From Desulfocapsa sp. (GTDB lineage: Bacteria; Desulfobacterota; Desulfobulbia; Desulfobulbales; Desulfocapsaceae): a DNA stretch of 42,663 nucleotides. The translations under genes and the position numbers were made by a program. Under the pieces are notes generated by a model. It made no database searches and was not told the origin of the DNA. It saw nothing but the letters and a program-made list of their open reading frames with translations. The DNA lies in the NCBI GenBank assembly GCA_029935315.1, contig JAOZKN010000006.1, forward strand, positions 16,719-59,381, read 5' to 3'. Of the stretch, positions 17,639 to 25,104 are shown in pieces (position 1 is the stretch's first letter; each line of letters starts with the position of its first letter).

Positions 17639-19690
17639 TTATTCAGCCTTGCTGGCTTTCACAATCTTTTCTGCAATCATGGCAGGCACTTCTTCATAAT
17701 GTGAAAAGGAAACACTGAACTTTCCAAGCCCTCCCGTCATTGCCGTGAGATCAGCTGCATATAAAAGGACTTCGGCCTGTGGAACCTGCGCATTAATAAT
17801 TTCTCGTCCCCGCTCGGAATCCATGCCCATAACTTTACCACGGCGAGAGTTAAGATCGCCCATGACATCACCGACATGTTCCTTACCAACTTTTATGACC
17901 AGATCCATATATGGTTCGAGCAGAACAAGGCCAGCTTCCTCTGCACCTTTTTTAAAGGCTTGTGATCCGGCAATTTTAAAAGCCATCTCCGAGGAATCAA
18001 CCGAATGAAAAGAGCCATCAACCAGGCTGATTTTAAGATCGACAACGGGAAATCCGGCCATGACCCCTCTTTCCATGGCCTCAACAATTCCTTTCTCCAC
18101 AGCCGGACGATACTGTTGCGGTATAACACCACCAACAATCTTATCTTCAAACTCAAAACCATTACCATGGGTTGGACTTATCTCAATGGTGCAATCACCA
18201 AACTGACCGCGTCCACCACTCTGTTTTTTATGTTTACCCTGGACAGTCGCTTTGCCTTTAATGGTTTCTTTATAGGGAATTTTAGGGATTGACAGTTCAA
18301 GCTCCACGCCAAATTTCCGTTTAATTCTGGCACCCATAACTTCAAGATGAACCTGGCCTACACCTGAAATCAGTATTTCACCGGTCTGTTCTTCACGGAT
18401 CAGACGAAGAGTTAAATCCTCATCAAGCATTCTGGTAATGGAAGAAAAGAGTTTCTCTTCATCACCCTTGCTGGCTGAAACCGCATAGGAAATGACGGGT
18501 TCCATAACCTCAAGATCATCATAAATAATCGGCGCATTCACATCACAGAGAGTATCGCCGGTGGTAGTTTTCTTAAGCTTGGCAACGGCCACAATCATGC
18601 CGGGCCCAGCTGAGTCAATGGCTTTTTGCTCTTTTCCTTCAGGAAGAAATAACTGCCCGAATCGTTCCTCGCAGTCCTTACTGGAATTATAAAAAGAATC
18701 ACCCGACAATGTCCCGGAAAAAACACGAAAAATAGTCAGACGTCCGGCATAAGGATCGGCCATGGTTTTAAAGACCTGCGCAGAAAACTTTTCATCGGCT
18801 GAAGCTTCTCTTTCAATGGGTTCTCCGGATTTATCAACACCCATGGCTGCAGGACGTTCAGCAGGAGATGGCAGTATGTCGTTAATCGCATCCAGTAATG
18901 GGGCCGTGCCATAATTGGATTTGGCAGCACCAACACATACAGGTACAATAGCTCCACTGGCAACACCCATTTTAAGACCTGCCTGCATATCCTCGGGGCA
19001 GAGCTCGCCGTCTTCCAGAAATTTTTCAATAAGATCATCGTCTGTCTCGGCCACATTCTCCATAAGACTTTCACGATACATCTCGACTTCGTCAACAAGA
19101 TCTTCCGGAATATCTGTTTCTGTAACGCTTCCGTCCTCGTTATACAAATAGCCTTTTTCGGTTCTTATATCGACATACCCACGGAAATTTTCTTCTTCAC
19201 CAATGGGAATTTGCAAAACAACAGGAGTAATTGGCAGAGAATCAGCAATCTGATCAAGGGTACGACTAAAATCTGCACGTTCACGATCAAGCTTACTGAT
19301 AAGTAGAATAGTAGGCAACGATCTGTCTGCAACAAAATCGGCAAATTTGATGGTTTGGCCCTTTACGCCAAGAACAGCACCTATAATAAAAACTGCTCCG
19401 TCAACCATCTGGGTGGCAACAAAACTTTCGTTTATAAAGTTGTCATCCCCTGGAGTATCCATAAGAAAGACATCGTGTTTTTTCCAATTGTAATTGTGAA
19501 AAGAAGTATTGATGGATACCTTACGCTGCTTCTCTTCATCCTCAAAATCAAGGGCCGAGGTACCATCATCAACCTTGCCAAGACGCTTAATCTTGCCGGC
19601 AGTAAACAACATGGCCTCTGCTAATGAGGTTTTTCCACAACTACCGTGTCCAATGATCGCCATGTTTCTTATCTTACTGATATCCTGCAT
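17639..19690 (-). CDS. EF-G-like translational GTPase (EF-G2/FusA2 subfamily)
   Basis: This 683-residue protein has the five-domain layout of elongation factor G. It has a GTPase domain with P-loop GHGSCGKT (14-21), a beta-barrel domain II, then the domain IV region GKHKKQSGGRGQFGDCTI and the C-terminal AQVPQAEVLLYAADLTAMTGG. It differs from housekeeping EF-G in key places. The switch II motif is DTPGDDNF (78-85), so the catalytic His of the usual DTPGHVDF is Asp, and the specificity motif is SKLD rather than NKxD. These marks suit the EF-G-like paralogues common in Desulfobacterota, whose exact role on the ribosome is unsettled. The ATG at 19690 has a strong AAGGAGG site. Confidence 0.9.
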   Translation of the reverse strand: MQDISKIRNMAIIGHGSCGKTSLAEAMLFTAGKIKRLGKVDDGTSALDFEDEEKQRKVSINTSFHNYNWKKHDVFLMDTPGDDNFINESFVATQMVDGAVFIIGAVLGVKGQTIKFADFVADRSLPTILLISKLDRERADFSRTLDQIADSLPITPVVLQIPIGEEENFRGYVDIRTEKGYLYNEDGSVTETDIPEDLVDEVEMYRESLMENVAETDDDLIEKFLEDGELCPEDMQAGLKMGVASGAIVPVCVGAAKSNYGTAPLLDAINDILPSPAERPAAMGVDKSGEPIEREASADEKFSAQVFKTMADPYAGRLTIFRVFSGTLSGDSFYNSSKDCEERFGQLFLPEGKEQKAIDSAGPGMIVAVAKLKKTTTGDTLCDVNAPIIYDDLEVMEPVISYAVSASKGDEEKLFSSITRMLDEDLTLRLIREEQTGEILISGVGQVHLEVMGARIKRKFGVELELSIPKIPYKETIKGKATVQGKHKKQSGGRGQFGDCTIEISPTHGNGFEFEDKIVGGVIPQQYRPAVEKGIVEAMERGVMAGFPVVDLKISLVDGSFHSVDSSEMAFKIAGSQAFKKGAEEAGLVLLEPYMDLVIKVGKEHVGDVMGDLNSRRGKVMGMDSERGREIINAQVPQAEVLLYAADLTAMTGGLGKFSVSFSHYEEVPAMIAEKIVKASKAE

Positions 19691-20034
19691 GCATACCTCC
19701 TTGAAAAGAACGGTTATCCCTATTCACTCGATATAAATATATATTAACTGTTTACTTATTTTTGCAAAAATTCCGTGTCTAAATGAACTTCCCTGTCCCA
19801 TGAGAATTTCGATTTCTCCAAGGTAACCGTGAATGTTCAGGAAAGAAACATCTCTCCATATATTCAATTTTTCCGATGAAAGTCAAGTAGGTTCGCAGTA
19901 TTTCAGTACCATCTCCATACTTTTTCAGAAAGAATTTCATGGCCATGACTTTCAGTGGCAAATGGTTAAAAAAGCATGTACACTGTTCAGGCTAAACATT
20001 ATTCCTTCCGAAGATATCAAGTAAAAAAACACTT
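19691..20034. other. Divergent intergenic region between the EF-G-like gene and murJ
   Basis: No gene is supported here; frames of about 60 codons on both strands lack ribosome binding sites and recognisable domains. The left part is AT-rich and contains the probable promoter of the EF-G-like gene. The right part leads into the TTG start of murJ without an obvious promoter of its own. Confidence 0.4.
19738..19767 (-). promoter_or_regulatory. Predicted promoter of the EF-G-like gene
   Basis: On the minus strand TTGCAA (19767-19762) is followed after 18 bases by TATATA (19743-19738). This lies about 50 nt upstream of the ATG at 19690. The match is fair and the surroundings are very AT-rich, so this call is tentative. 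Confidence 0.38.
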
Positions 20035-21624
20035 TTGAAAAACAAAGCGAAACAGAGCGGTACAATTGCAAAGTCCGCATCAACCGTCTCCATTGCTGTG
20101 ATGTGCAGTCGTGTTCTGGGCCTGATACGTGAACAAATATTTGCCGGAATGTTTGGTGCAGGCCTTGCCTACGATGCCTTTGTTGTTGCCTTTCGCATTC
20201 CCAACCTCCTGCGGGACCTTTTTGCAGAAGGTGCTTTATCAGCCGCATTTATCACCGTATTCACTGACTACGACACCAATAAAAGCCAAAAGGAAACATG
20301 GCAACTGGCTTCCAATGTACTTGTTTTCTTTGCAGTCCTGCTCTCCTGCCTGACCCTGCTGGGAATCTATTTTGCGGATCCCCTTGTAAACCTCCTCGCT
20401 TCAGACTTTTCAGCAATTTCCGGTAAAGCTGAACTGACCATTTTTTTAACCCGAATTATGCTGCCCTTTCTGATCTTCATCTCCCTTTCTGCTGTGGTGA
20501 TGGGAGTATTAAACTCCAAAGGAAAGTTTTTTGTTCCCGCCATGGCTTCAACATTTTTCAATTTGGGATCCATTGTCGGCGGAGTCAGTCTTGCTCTAAT
20601 TCTGCCAAGATTCGGTTACCCTGCCATTACAGGCATGGCTATAGGTACACTGCTGGGTGGATTGTTACAGCTTCTTATGCAGTTGCCCACCCTTAGACGA
20701 TGTGGATTTAAATTCACCCCCCGCTTACGTTTACGGGATCCAGGTTTAAAACGAATTATTACCCTGATGATCCCAGCTGTCATTGGACTGTCTCCCACAC
20801 AAATAAATATATTTATTAACACTAACTTTGCCTCATCCTGTGCAGAAGGATCAGTATCATGGCTGAACTATGCCTTCAGACTTGTCCAACTTCCCATTGG
20901 TGTTTTTGGAGTGGCTCTGTCCATTGCAGCCATGCCAGTGCTTGCCAGACATGCTGCGAAAAATGACATAACCGGCATGAAAGAGACCATGACATCATCA
21001 CTTACCATGGTCTTCAGCCTGACCATCCCTGCCAGCATTGGGCTAATGTTTCTTGCAGAACCCATTATCCACCTCATATTTGAACGTGGTGCATTCACCC
21101 ACTTCGATACCGTCGCCACTGCAAATACCCTCACTCTTTACGCCATTGGCCTGTTTGCCTATTCCGCCAATAAGATTCTGGTTCCCGTTTTTTTTGCTTT
21201 AGAAGACACCCGCTACCCATTGTATGGTGCATTTCTAGCCGTTGCCTCAAATATTTTGCTTATCAATCTCACCATAGACTCTCTGCAGCATCTGGCAATT
21301 GCCCTTTCCACCTCATGCTCAATGATACTCAACTTTATTTTCCTCAGCACAGTGCTCTACATTAAGACAGATGGCTATTCGGTGAGGTACCTGCTAAGGG
21401 GTCTTCTAAAGATAGGCCTTGCCGGAACCGTAATGTCAGTATTTCTTTACTGGAGTAGAAGTTTTTTTTCCGATTACCTCACAGGAAACATTCTCCAGTC
21501 CTGCCTCAGTCTCTTCCTGATCATTGGAATTGCAGCTACACTCTACGGACTCCTTCTCCAGGTTTTAAAACTTCAGGAGTTGACAGTCGTTACTTCGAAA
21601 ATTTATGGAAAATTCAAAAGATAA
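20035..21624 (+). CDS. murJ: Lipid II flippase MurJ
   Basis: The 529-residue product is an MVF/MurJ-type membrane transporter that moves lipid-linked peptidoglycan precursors across the inner membrane. It begins with the diagnostic stretch VMCSRVLGLIREQIFAGMFG, then AYDAFVVAFRIPNLLRDLFAEGALSAAF. Charged residues inside membrane helices, as used for lipid II binding, are visible (RIPNLLRDL). About fourteen hydrophobic helices follow, and FERGAFTHFDT is the usual late motif. The start is a TTG at 20035, chosen because the next in-frame ATG lies inside the first helix; no strong ribosome binding site is visible. The gene is followed by 190 nt before the helicase gene. Confidence 0.94.
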   Translation: MKNKAKQSGTIAKSASTVSIAVMCSRVLGLIREQIFAGMFGAGLAYDAFVVAFRIPNLLRDLFAEGALSAAFITVFTDYDTNKSQKETWQLASNVLVFFAVLLSCLTLLGIYFADPLVNLLASDFSAISGKAELTIFLTRIMLPFLIFISLSAVVMGVLNSKGKFFVPAMASTFFNLGSIVGGVSLALILPRFGYPAITGMAIGTLLGGLLQLLMQLPTLRRCGFKFTPRLRLRDPGLKRIITLMIPAVIGLSPTQINIFINTNFASSCAEGSVSWLNYAFRLVQLPIGVFGVALSIAAMPVLARHAAKNDITGMKETMTSSLTMVFSLTIPASIGLMFLAEPIIHLIFERGAFTHFDTVATANTLTLYAIGLFAYSANKILVPVFFALEDTRYPLYGAFLAVASNILLINLTIDSLQHLAIALSTSCSMILNFIFLSTVLYIKTDGYSVRYLLRGLLKIGLAGTVMSVFLYWSRSFFSDYLTGNILQSCLSLFLIIGIAATLYGLLLQVLKLQELTVVTSKIYGKFKR

Positions 21625-21814
21625 ATGAGTCTTTTCGATTTTCAGGCCTTGTCATTTAAGACTTGCGTTCTTACTTGTATACGGTAAAAGCAGCTCACAA
21701 GACAGTAGCAATATGTCTTTAACCATATAATCAATGAGCATCTGTTCGATCCCATTGCAGGGATTATGCAGTTGTTTATTCTAGAGATCCGTATAAAAGG
21801 ATCCGGGAACACGC

Positions 21815-23521
21815 ATGCAAGCATTTCAAAATTTAGGCATTAACGACAACATCCTTGAGGGACTCTCTGCTCTTGGTTTCACCAAGCCAACTCAAGTACA
21901 GGAAGAGGTCATTCCTCTTATGCTTGAAAAACCCTGCGACCTGGTGAGTCTTGCCCAGACAGGTACAGGTAAAACAGCAGCCTTTGGTATACCCATCATC
22001 CAGCTCGTTAATCCGCAGCTTAAACAAACACAGGCGCTGGTACTCTGCCCCACCCGCGAACTCTGCATGCAGGTTGCAAAAGACCTTGAGTCTTACGGAA
22101 AGTATATCAAAAAACTTAAAGTTTTATCCGTATATGGCGGTGCCCGCATCGATCAACAGATGAACAGCCTGCGCAAAGGCGTACAGATTGTTGTTGCCAC
22201 CCCGGGACGGTTAAAAGATCTTCTCCAGCGAAAAGCAGCAAATCTATCCAAGATACAGTTCGTCGTTTTTGATGAAGCTGATGAGATGCTGCAAATGGGA
22301 TTTCAGGACGACCTCACAAGTATTCTTGAAAATACACCAAAGAATAAGAACACCCTGCTGTTTTCTGCGACCATGCCCAGAGAGATTGCGACTATCTCCA
22401 GAAAATATATGAATAACCCTGTGGAACTGACCATTGGAACCAAAAATGCAGGAGCAGAAAATGTTCGTCATGAATTATACCTGGTGCAGACGCACAACCG
22501 CTATCCAGCCCTGAAACGAATTGTGGATAACAGTCCTGACATCTATTCTATCGTTTTCTGTCGAACAAGACGTGAAACCGGAGAAGTTGCAAACAAACTT
22601 ATTCAAGACGGCTACAACGCTGACTCATTACACGGTGACCTTTCTCAGGCGCAACGTGATATGGTAATGCGGAAATTCCGCAACCGTCACCTTCAAATCC
22701 TGGTGGCCACTGATGTGGCAGCGCGAGGTCTGGACGTGAATGACCTGACGCATATCATCAACTATAATCTTCCCGATGATATTGCCTCATACACCCATAG
22801 AAGTGGTCGTACGGGAAGAGCTGGCCAAGCGGGTATTTCCATAGCCATTATCGCACCGAAAGAACGATATCGAATCAAGGCGATTGAACGAAAAATTCAG
22901 AAGAAATTCAAGCAATGCTCCATTCCCTCAGGAACAGAAATCTGCAAAAAACAGATGTTCAACCTGATGGATGAGGTGACGCAGGTAACAGTTGACCACA
23001 AACAGATAGAACCACTTTATGCAGAAATTGCTGAAAAGCTACAACATCTCGACCGGGAAGAACTTATTAAACATTTTGTTTCCTTACAGTTTAACAAATT
23101 CCTCGAATACTACAAAAATGCACCGGATCTCAATGTTTCTGCAACAGAACAGAAGCGGAATGACAGGAACAAGAAAGATCCTCGACAAAGCCTGAGGCCC
23201 AATCAAAAGCTAACCACATTCCGCCTTGACGTTGGCAGACGACAGGGAATTATGCCCCAGGGCATCATTCGTAAAATCAACGAAATAGAAAACGTAGGGC
23301 GCATCAAGATTGGCCAGATAGAAATCTTGCGAAACTCTGCACGCCTGGAAGCAGACAGCCGATACAATGCTCAGATATTACAGGCATTTCGAGAGTCTGA
23401 AATTAACGGAAAAACAGTATCCATTGAAATTACTCAACCCATAGCACCAGCAGGCAATAGTTACAAGGGACGACGCAAACCAAGCAATCACCGCAAATCC
23501 CGCAGACCCAGAAAAGAATAA
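21815..23521 (+). CDS. deaD: DEAD-box RNA helicase with DbpA-like RNA-binding tail
   Basis: The 568-residue protein has all helicase motifs in order. They are the Q motif GFTKPTQVQ, motif I AQTGTGKT, Ia PTRELCMQV, Ib TPGRL, II DEAD, III SAT, then VATDVAARGLDV (V) and HRSGRTGRAG (VI). After the two RecA-like domains (about 1-370) comes a dimerisation-like helical segment. The RRM-like DbpA/CsdA RNA-binding domain (about 470-545) follows, with TFRLDVGRRQGIMPQGIIRKI. A basic tail (KGRRKPSNHRKSRRPRKE) ends the protein. This layout is that of DeaD/CsdA, which unwinds structured RNA in ribosome assembly and cold adaptation. The ATG is preceded by GGATCCGGGA. The symbol is by similarity of layout. 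Confidence 0.93.
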   Translation: MQAFQNLGINDNILEGLSALGFTKPTQVQEEVIPLMLEKPCDLVSLAQTGTGKTAAFGIPIIQLVNPQLKQTQALVLCPTRELCMQVAKDLESYGKYIKKLKVLSVYGGARIDQQMNSLRKGVQIVVATPGRLKDLLQRKAANLSKIQFVVFDEADEMLQMGFQDDLTSILENTPKNKNTLLFSATMPREIATISRKYMNNPVELTIGTKNAGAENVRHELYLVQTHNRYPALKRIVDNSPDIYSIVFCRTRRETGEVANKLIQDGYNADSLHGDLSQAQRDMVMRKFRNRHLQILVATDVAARGLDVNDLTHIINYNLPDDIASYTHRSGRTGRAGQAGISIAIIAPKERYRIKAIERKIQKKFKQCSIPSGTEICKKQMFNLMDEVTQVTVDHKQIEPLYAEIAEKLQHLDREELIKHFVSLQFNKFLEYYKNAPDLNVSATEQKRNDRNKKDPRQSLRPNQKLTTFRLDVGRRQGIMPQGIIRKINEIENVGRIKIGQIEILRNSARLEADSRYNAQILQAFRESEINGKTVSIEITQPIAPAGNSYKGRRKPSNHRKSRRPRKE

Positions 23522-23547
23522 ACACTAAGGCTCAAGCCGTATGGTAT

Positions 23548-23733
23548 TTAGGGCTTGTAAGGAAATAATATGGCTAATATTGCGCTTGGATTTGGGGCAT
23601 ATTTGAATGTTGAGAGTGAGAAAAACCGCAGACGTAGCTGGCTACGTCGAGGATTTTTCGATTGAATAACATTCGAAGATGACCTGAAGACAAGATGTGA
23701 GATTGGCCATGTTGTTTTTTTACAAGCCCTTAA
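23548..23733. repeat. Long imperfect palindrome (MITE/ERIC-like element or structured RNA)
   Basis: Nearly the whole interval folds on itself. GGGCTTGTAA (23551-23560) pairs with TTACAAGCCC (23720-23729). ATGGCTAAT (23570-23578) pairs with ATTGGCCAT (23702-23710) with one wobble. CATATTTGAATGTT (23598-23611) pairs with AACATTCGAAGATG (23668-23681) with one mismatch and one wobble. GAAAAA with TTTTTC and GACGTAG with CTACGTC close a central hairpin around 23619-23659. It holds no coding frame and lies between two convergent genes. The layout resembles mobile palindromic repeats such as ERIC, but a terminator or structured transcript cannot be excluded. Other copies cannot be seen in this window. 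Confidence 0.75.
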
Positions 23734-23746
23734 GTAAAAACAAATA

Positions 23747-24049
23747 TCACTCGGCTTGATCTGCCTTCTTTTGCAACTCTTCTATTTCAAGCTTCAACGC
23801 ATCAAAATCACTTTTCTTTGCAAGATCCATTTTCTCGAGAACGGCCTGGATTTTTTCTTCGATCTGCTTCTGTAAATCCTGGCGTGCTTCTTCAGAACTG
23901 CTAAGGAGCTGGTCAACAAGCTTCTTACCTTCCTGCTCTGTCATTTTGCCTTTTTCTATCAGATCCTTAGCTAAATCCTCAATTTTTTCTTTACTTAACG
24001 CTGCTACTCCAACACCCGTTAACAATGTTTTTTTTACTAACTCAATCAT
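23747..24049 (-). CDS. Phasin-like coiled-coil protein
   Basis: From ATG 24049 the product has 100 residues (MIELVKKTLLTGVGVAALSK). This start has a strong GGAGGG site six bases upstream; a longer frame from 24085 adds 12 residues and lacks one. After a short apolar N-terminus the protein is almost wholly amphipathic helix: KEKIEDLAKDLIEKGKMTEQ, then QKQIEEKIQAVLEKMDLAKK, ending in an EIEELQKKADQAE coiled coil. This is the look of phasin-family or PhaF-like granule-associated proteins. There is no PHA synthase gene in the window, so a storage-granule role is only one possibility. It ends near the palindromic element. Confidence 0.75.
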   Translation of the reverse strand: MIELVKKTLLTGVGVAALSKEKIEDLAKDLIEKGKMTEQEGKKLVDQLLSSSEEARQDLQKQIEEKIQAVLEKMDLAKKSDFDALKLEIEELQKKADQAE

Positions 24050-24099
24050 ACTTCCCTCCAATATTAAATTGATCGTCTGTGGCAATGCAAAAAATGCAT

Positions 24100-25083
24100 T
24101 TATCCCTCTGCTTTCTCAAAAAAAGCAGCGGCAATTGCACCAGCCTCTTCCAGAGTTTTAGCATTTTGCACGCCAGATGACAAATGATGCCCGAATGCAA
24201 AGTTCTCTGCATAATAATGACTAAACTGTTTTAAGCGTCCAAGTCTCCTTTCCGGAGTAAATCGTTCTTCAAGTAATGCTATAAACCGAAAATAGATCTC
24301 ACTGAACGACCTCCTTTCCGGTTTGGCAAGACCATAAAGTGAATGTGCAATATCAGCAAAGATCCAGGGCCTTATTGCTGCACCTCTGCCAAGCATCAGT
24401 CCATCAGCCCCTGATATGGCAAGACACTGTCTCGCATCTTCTACTGTAAAGATTCCGCCATTGGCAAGCACTGGAATATTCAGAACTTTTTTCACCTTGC
24501 CTATCCAGTCCCAGCGAGCTTTACGACAGAATTTTTCTCCATGCAGACGTCCATGCACAGTGAGTAAATCAATACCTTCATCTTCCAGCATTTTACAGAA
24601 AGATACCAGAGATTTCTCGTCCAGTGTTTTACCCAGGCGTATTTTAGCACTGATTGGCAGGGATGTGGCAGAGCGTATTGCCGCAACTGTTGTACGAACC
24701 AGCTCAGGTGTCATAAACGATCCTGCACCGACTTTTCGAAGAGCCGGAGCTGGACAACCAAGATTTAAATCTATCCCCTGAGCATTCAATGTATGCAGGC
24801 GTGCAATGGCAGGTAACAGATCCTGACCGGGGCAAACAAATATCTGGTAAAAAAAAGGGTTCTCTTCAGGAGTTCTGCAAAGAAAAGGGGATATTTTTTC
24901 ATTTTCGGTGGGAAGCCTGCCAACGGACAACATTTCACTGAAAAACAGGCCAATACCACCAAGTTCCAGAATCAATAAGCGAAGTGCAGAATGAGACAAT
25001 CCGACCATGGGCGCAAGTGCAAGAGGAGGGTTGATCGTACAGGAGTGAAAAACGAGTGAACGTGGATATACTGAAGGTCTCAT
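24100..25083 (-). CDS. dus: tRNA-dihydrouridine synthase (Dus family)
   Basis: The 327-residue protein is an FMN-dependent Dus enzyme that reduces uridines to dihydrouridine in tRNA. FMN-barrel motifs are present: LALAPMVGLSHSALRLL near the N-terminus, DLNLGCPAPALRKVGAGSFM with the catalytic Cys, ISAKIRLG, LLTVHGRLHGEKF, VLANGGIFTVEDA and GLMLGRGAAIRPWIF. A C-terminal helical domain (RRSFSEIYFRFIALLEERF and following) completes the usual length. The sequence does not tell which tRNA position is modified, so no DusA/B/C suffix is given. It follows the HEAT/PilZ gene by 21 nt on the same strand. The ATG at 25083 lacks a clear ribosome binding site. Confidence 0.92.
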   Translation of the reverse strand: MRPSVYPRSLVFHSCTINPPLALAPMVGLSHSALRLLILELGGIGLFFSEMLSVGRLPTENEKISPFLCRTPEENPFFYQIFVCPGQDLLPAIARLHTLNAQGIDLNLGCPAPALRKVGAGSFMTPELVRTTVAAIRSATSLPISAKIRLGKTLDEKSLVSFCKMLEDEGIDLLTVHGRLHGEKFCRKARWDWIGKVKKVLNIPVLANGGIFTVEDARQCLAISGADGLMLGRGAAIRPWIFADIAHSLYGLAKPERRSFSEIYFRFIALLEERFTPERRLGRLKQFSHYYAENFAFGHHLSSGVQNAKTLEEAGAIAAAFFEKAEG

Positions 25084-25104
25084 AGCACAACAACAAAAGA
25101 TGAA

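Noticed and set aside
19779-20024. Short frames on both strands between the EF-G-like gene and murJ
   Set aside because: About 60 codons each, overlapping each other on opposite strands, without ribosome binding sites or recognisable domains.
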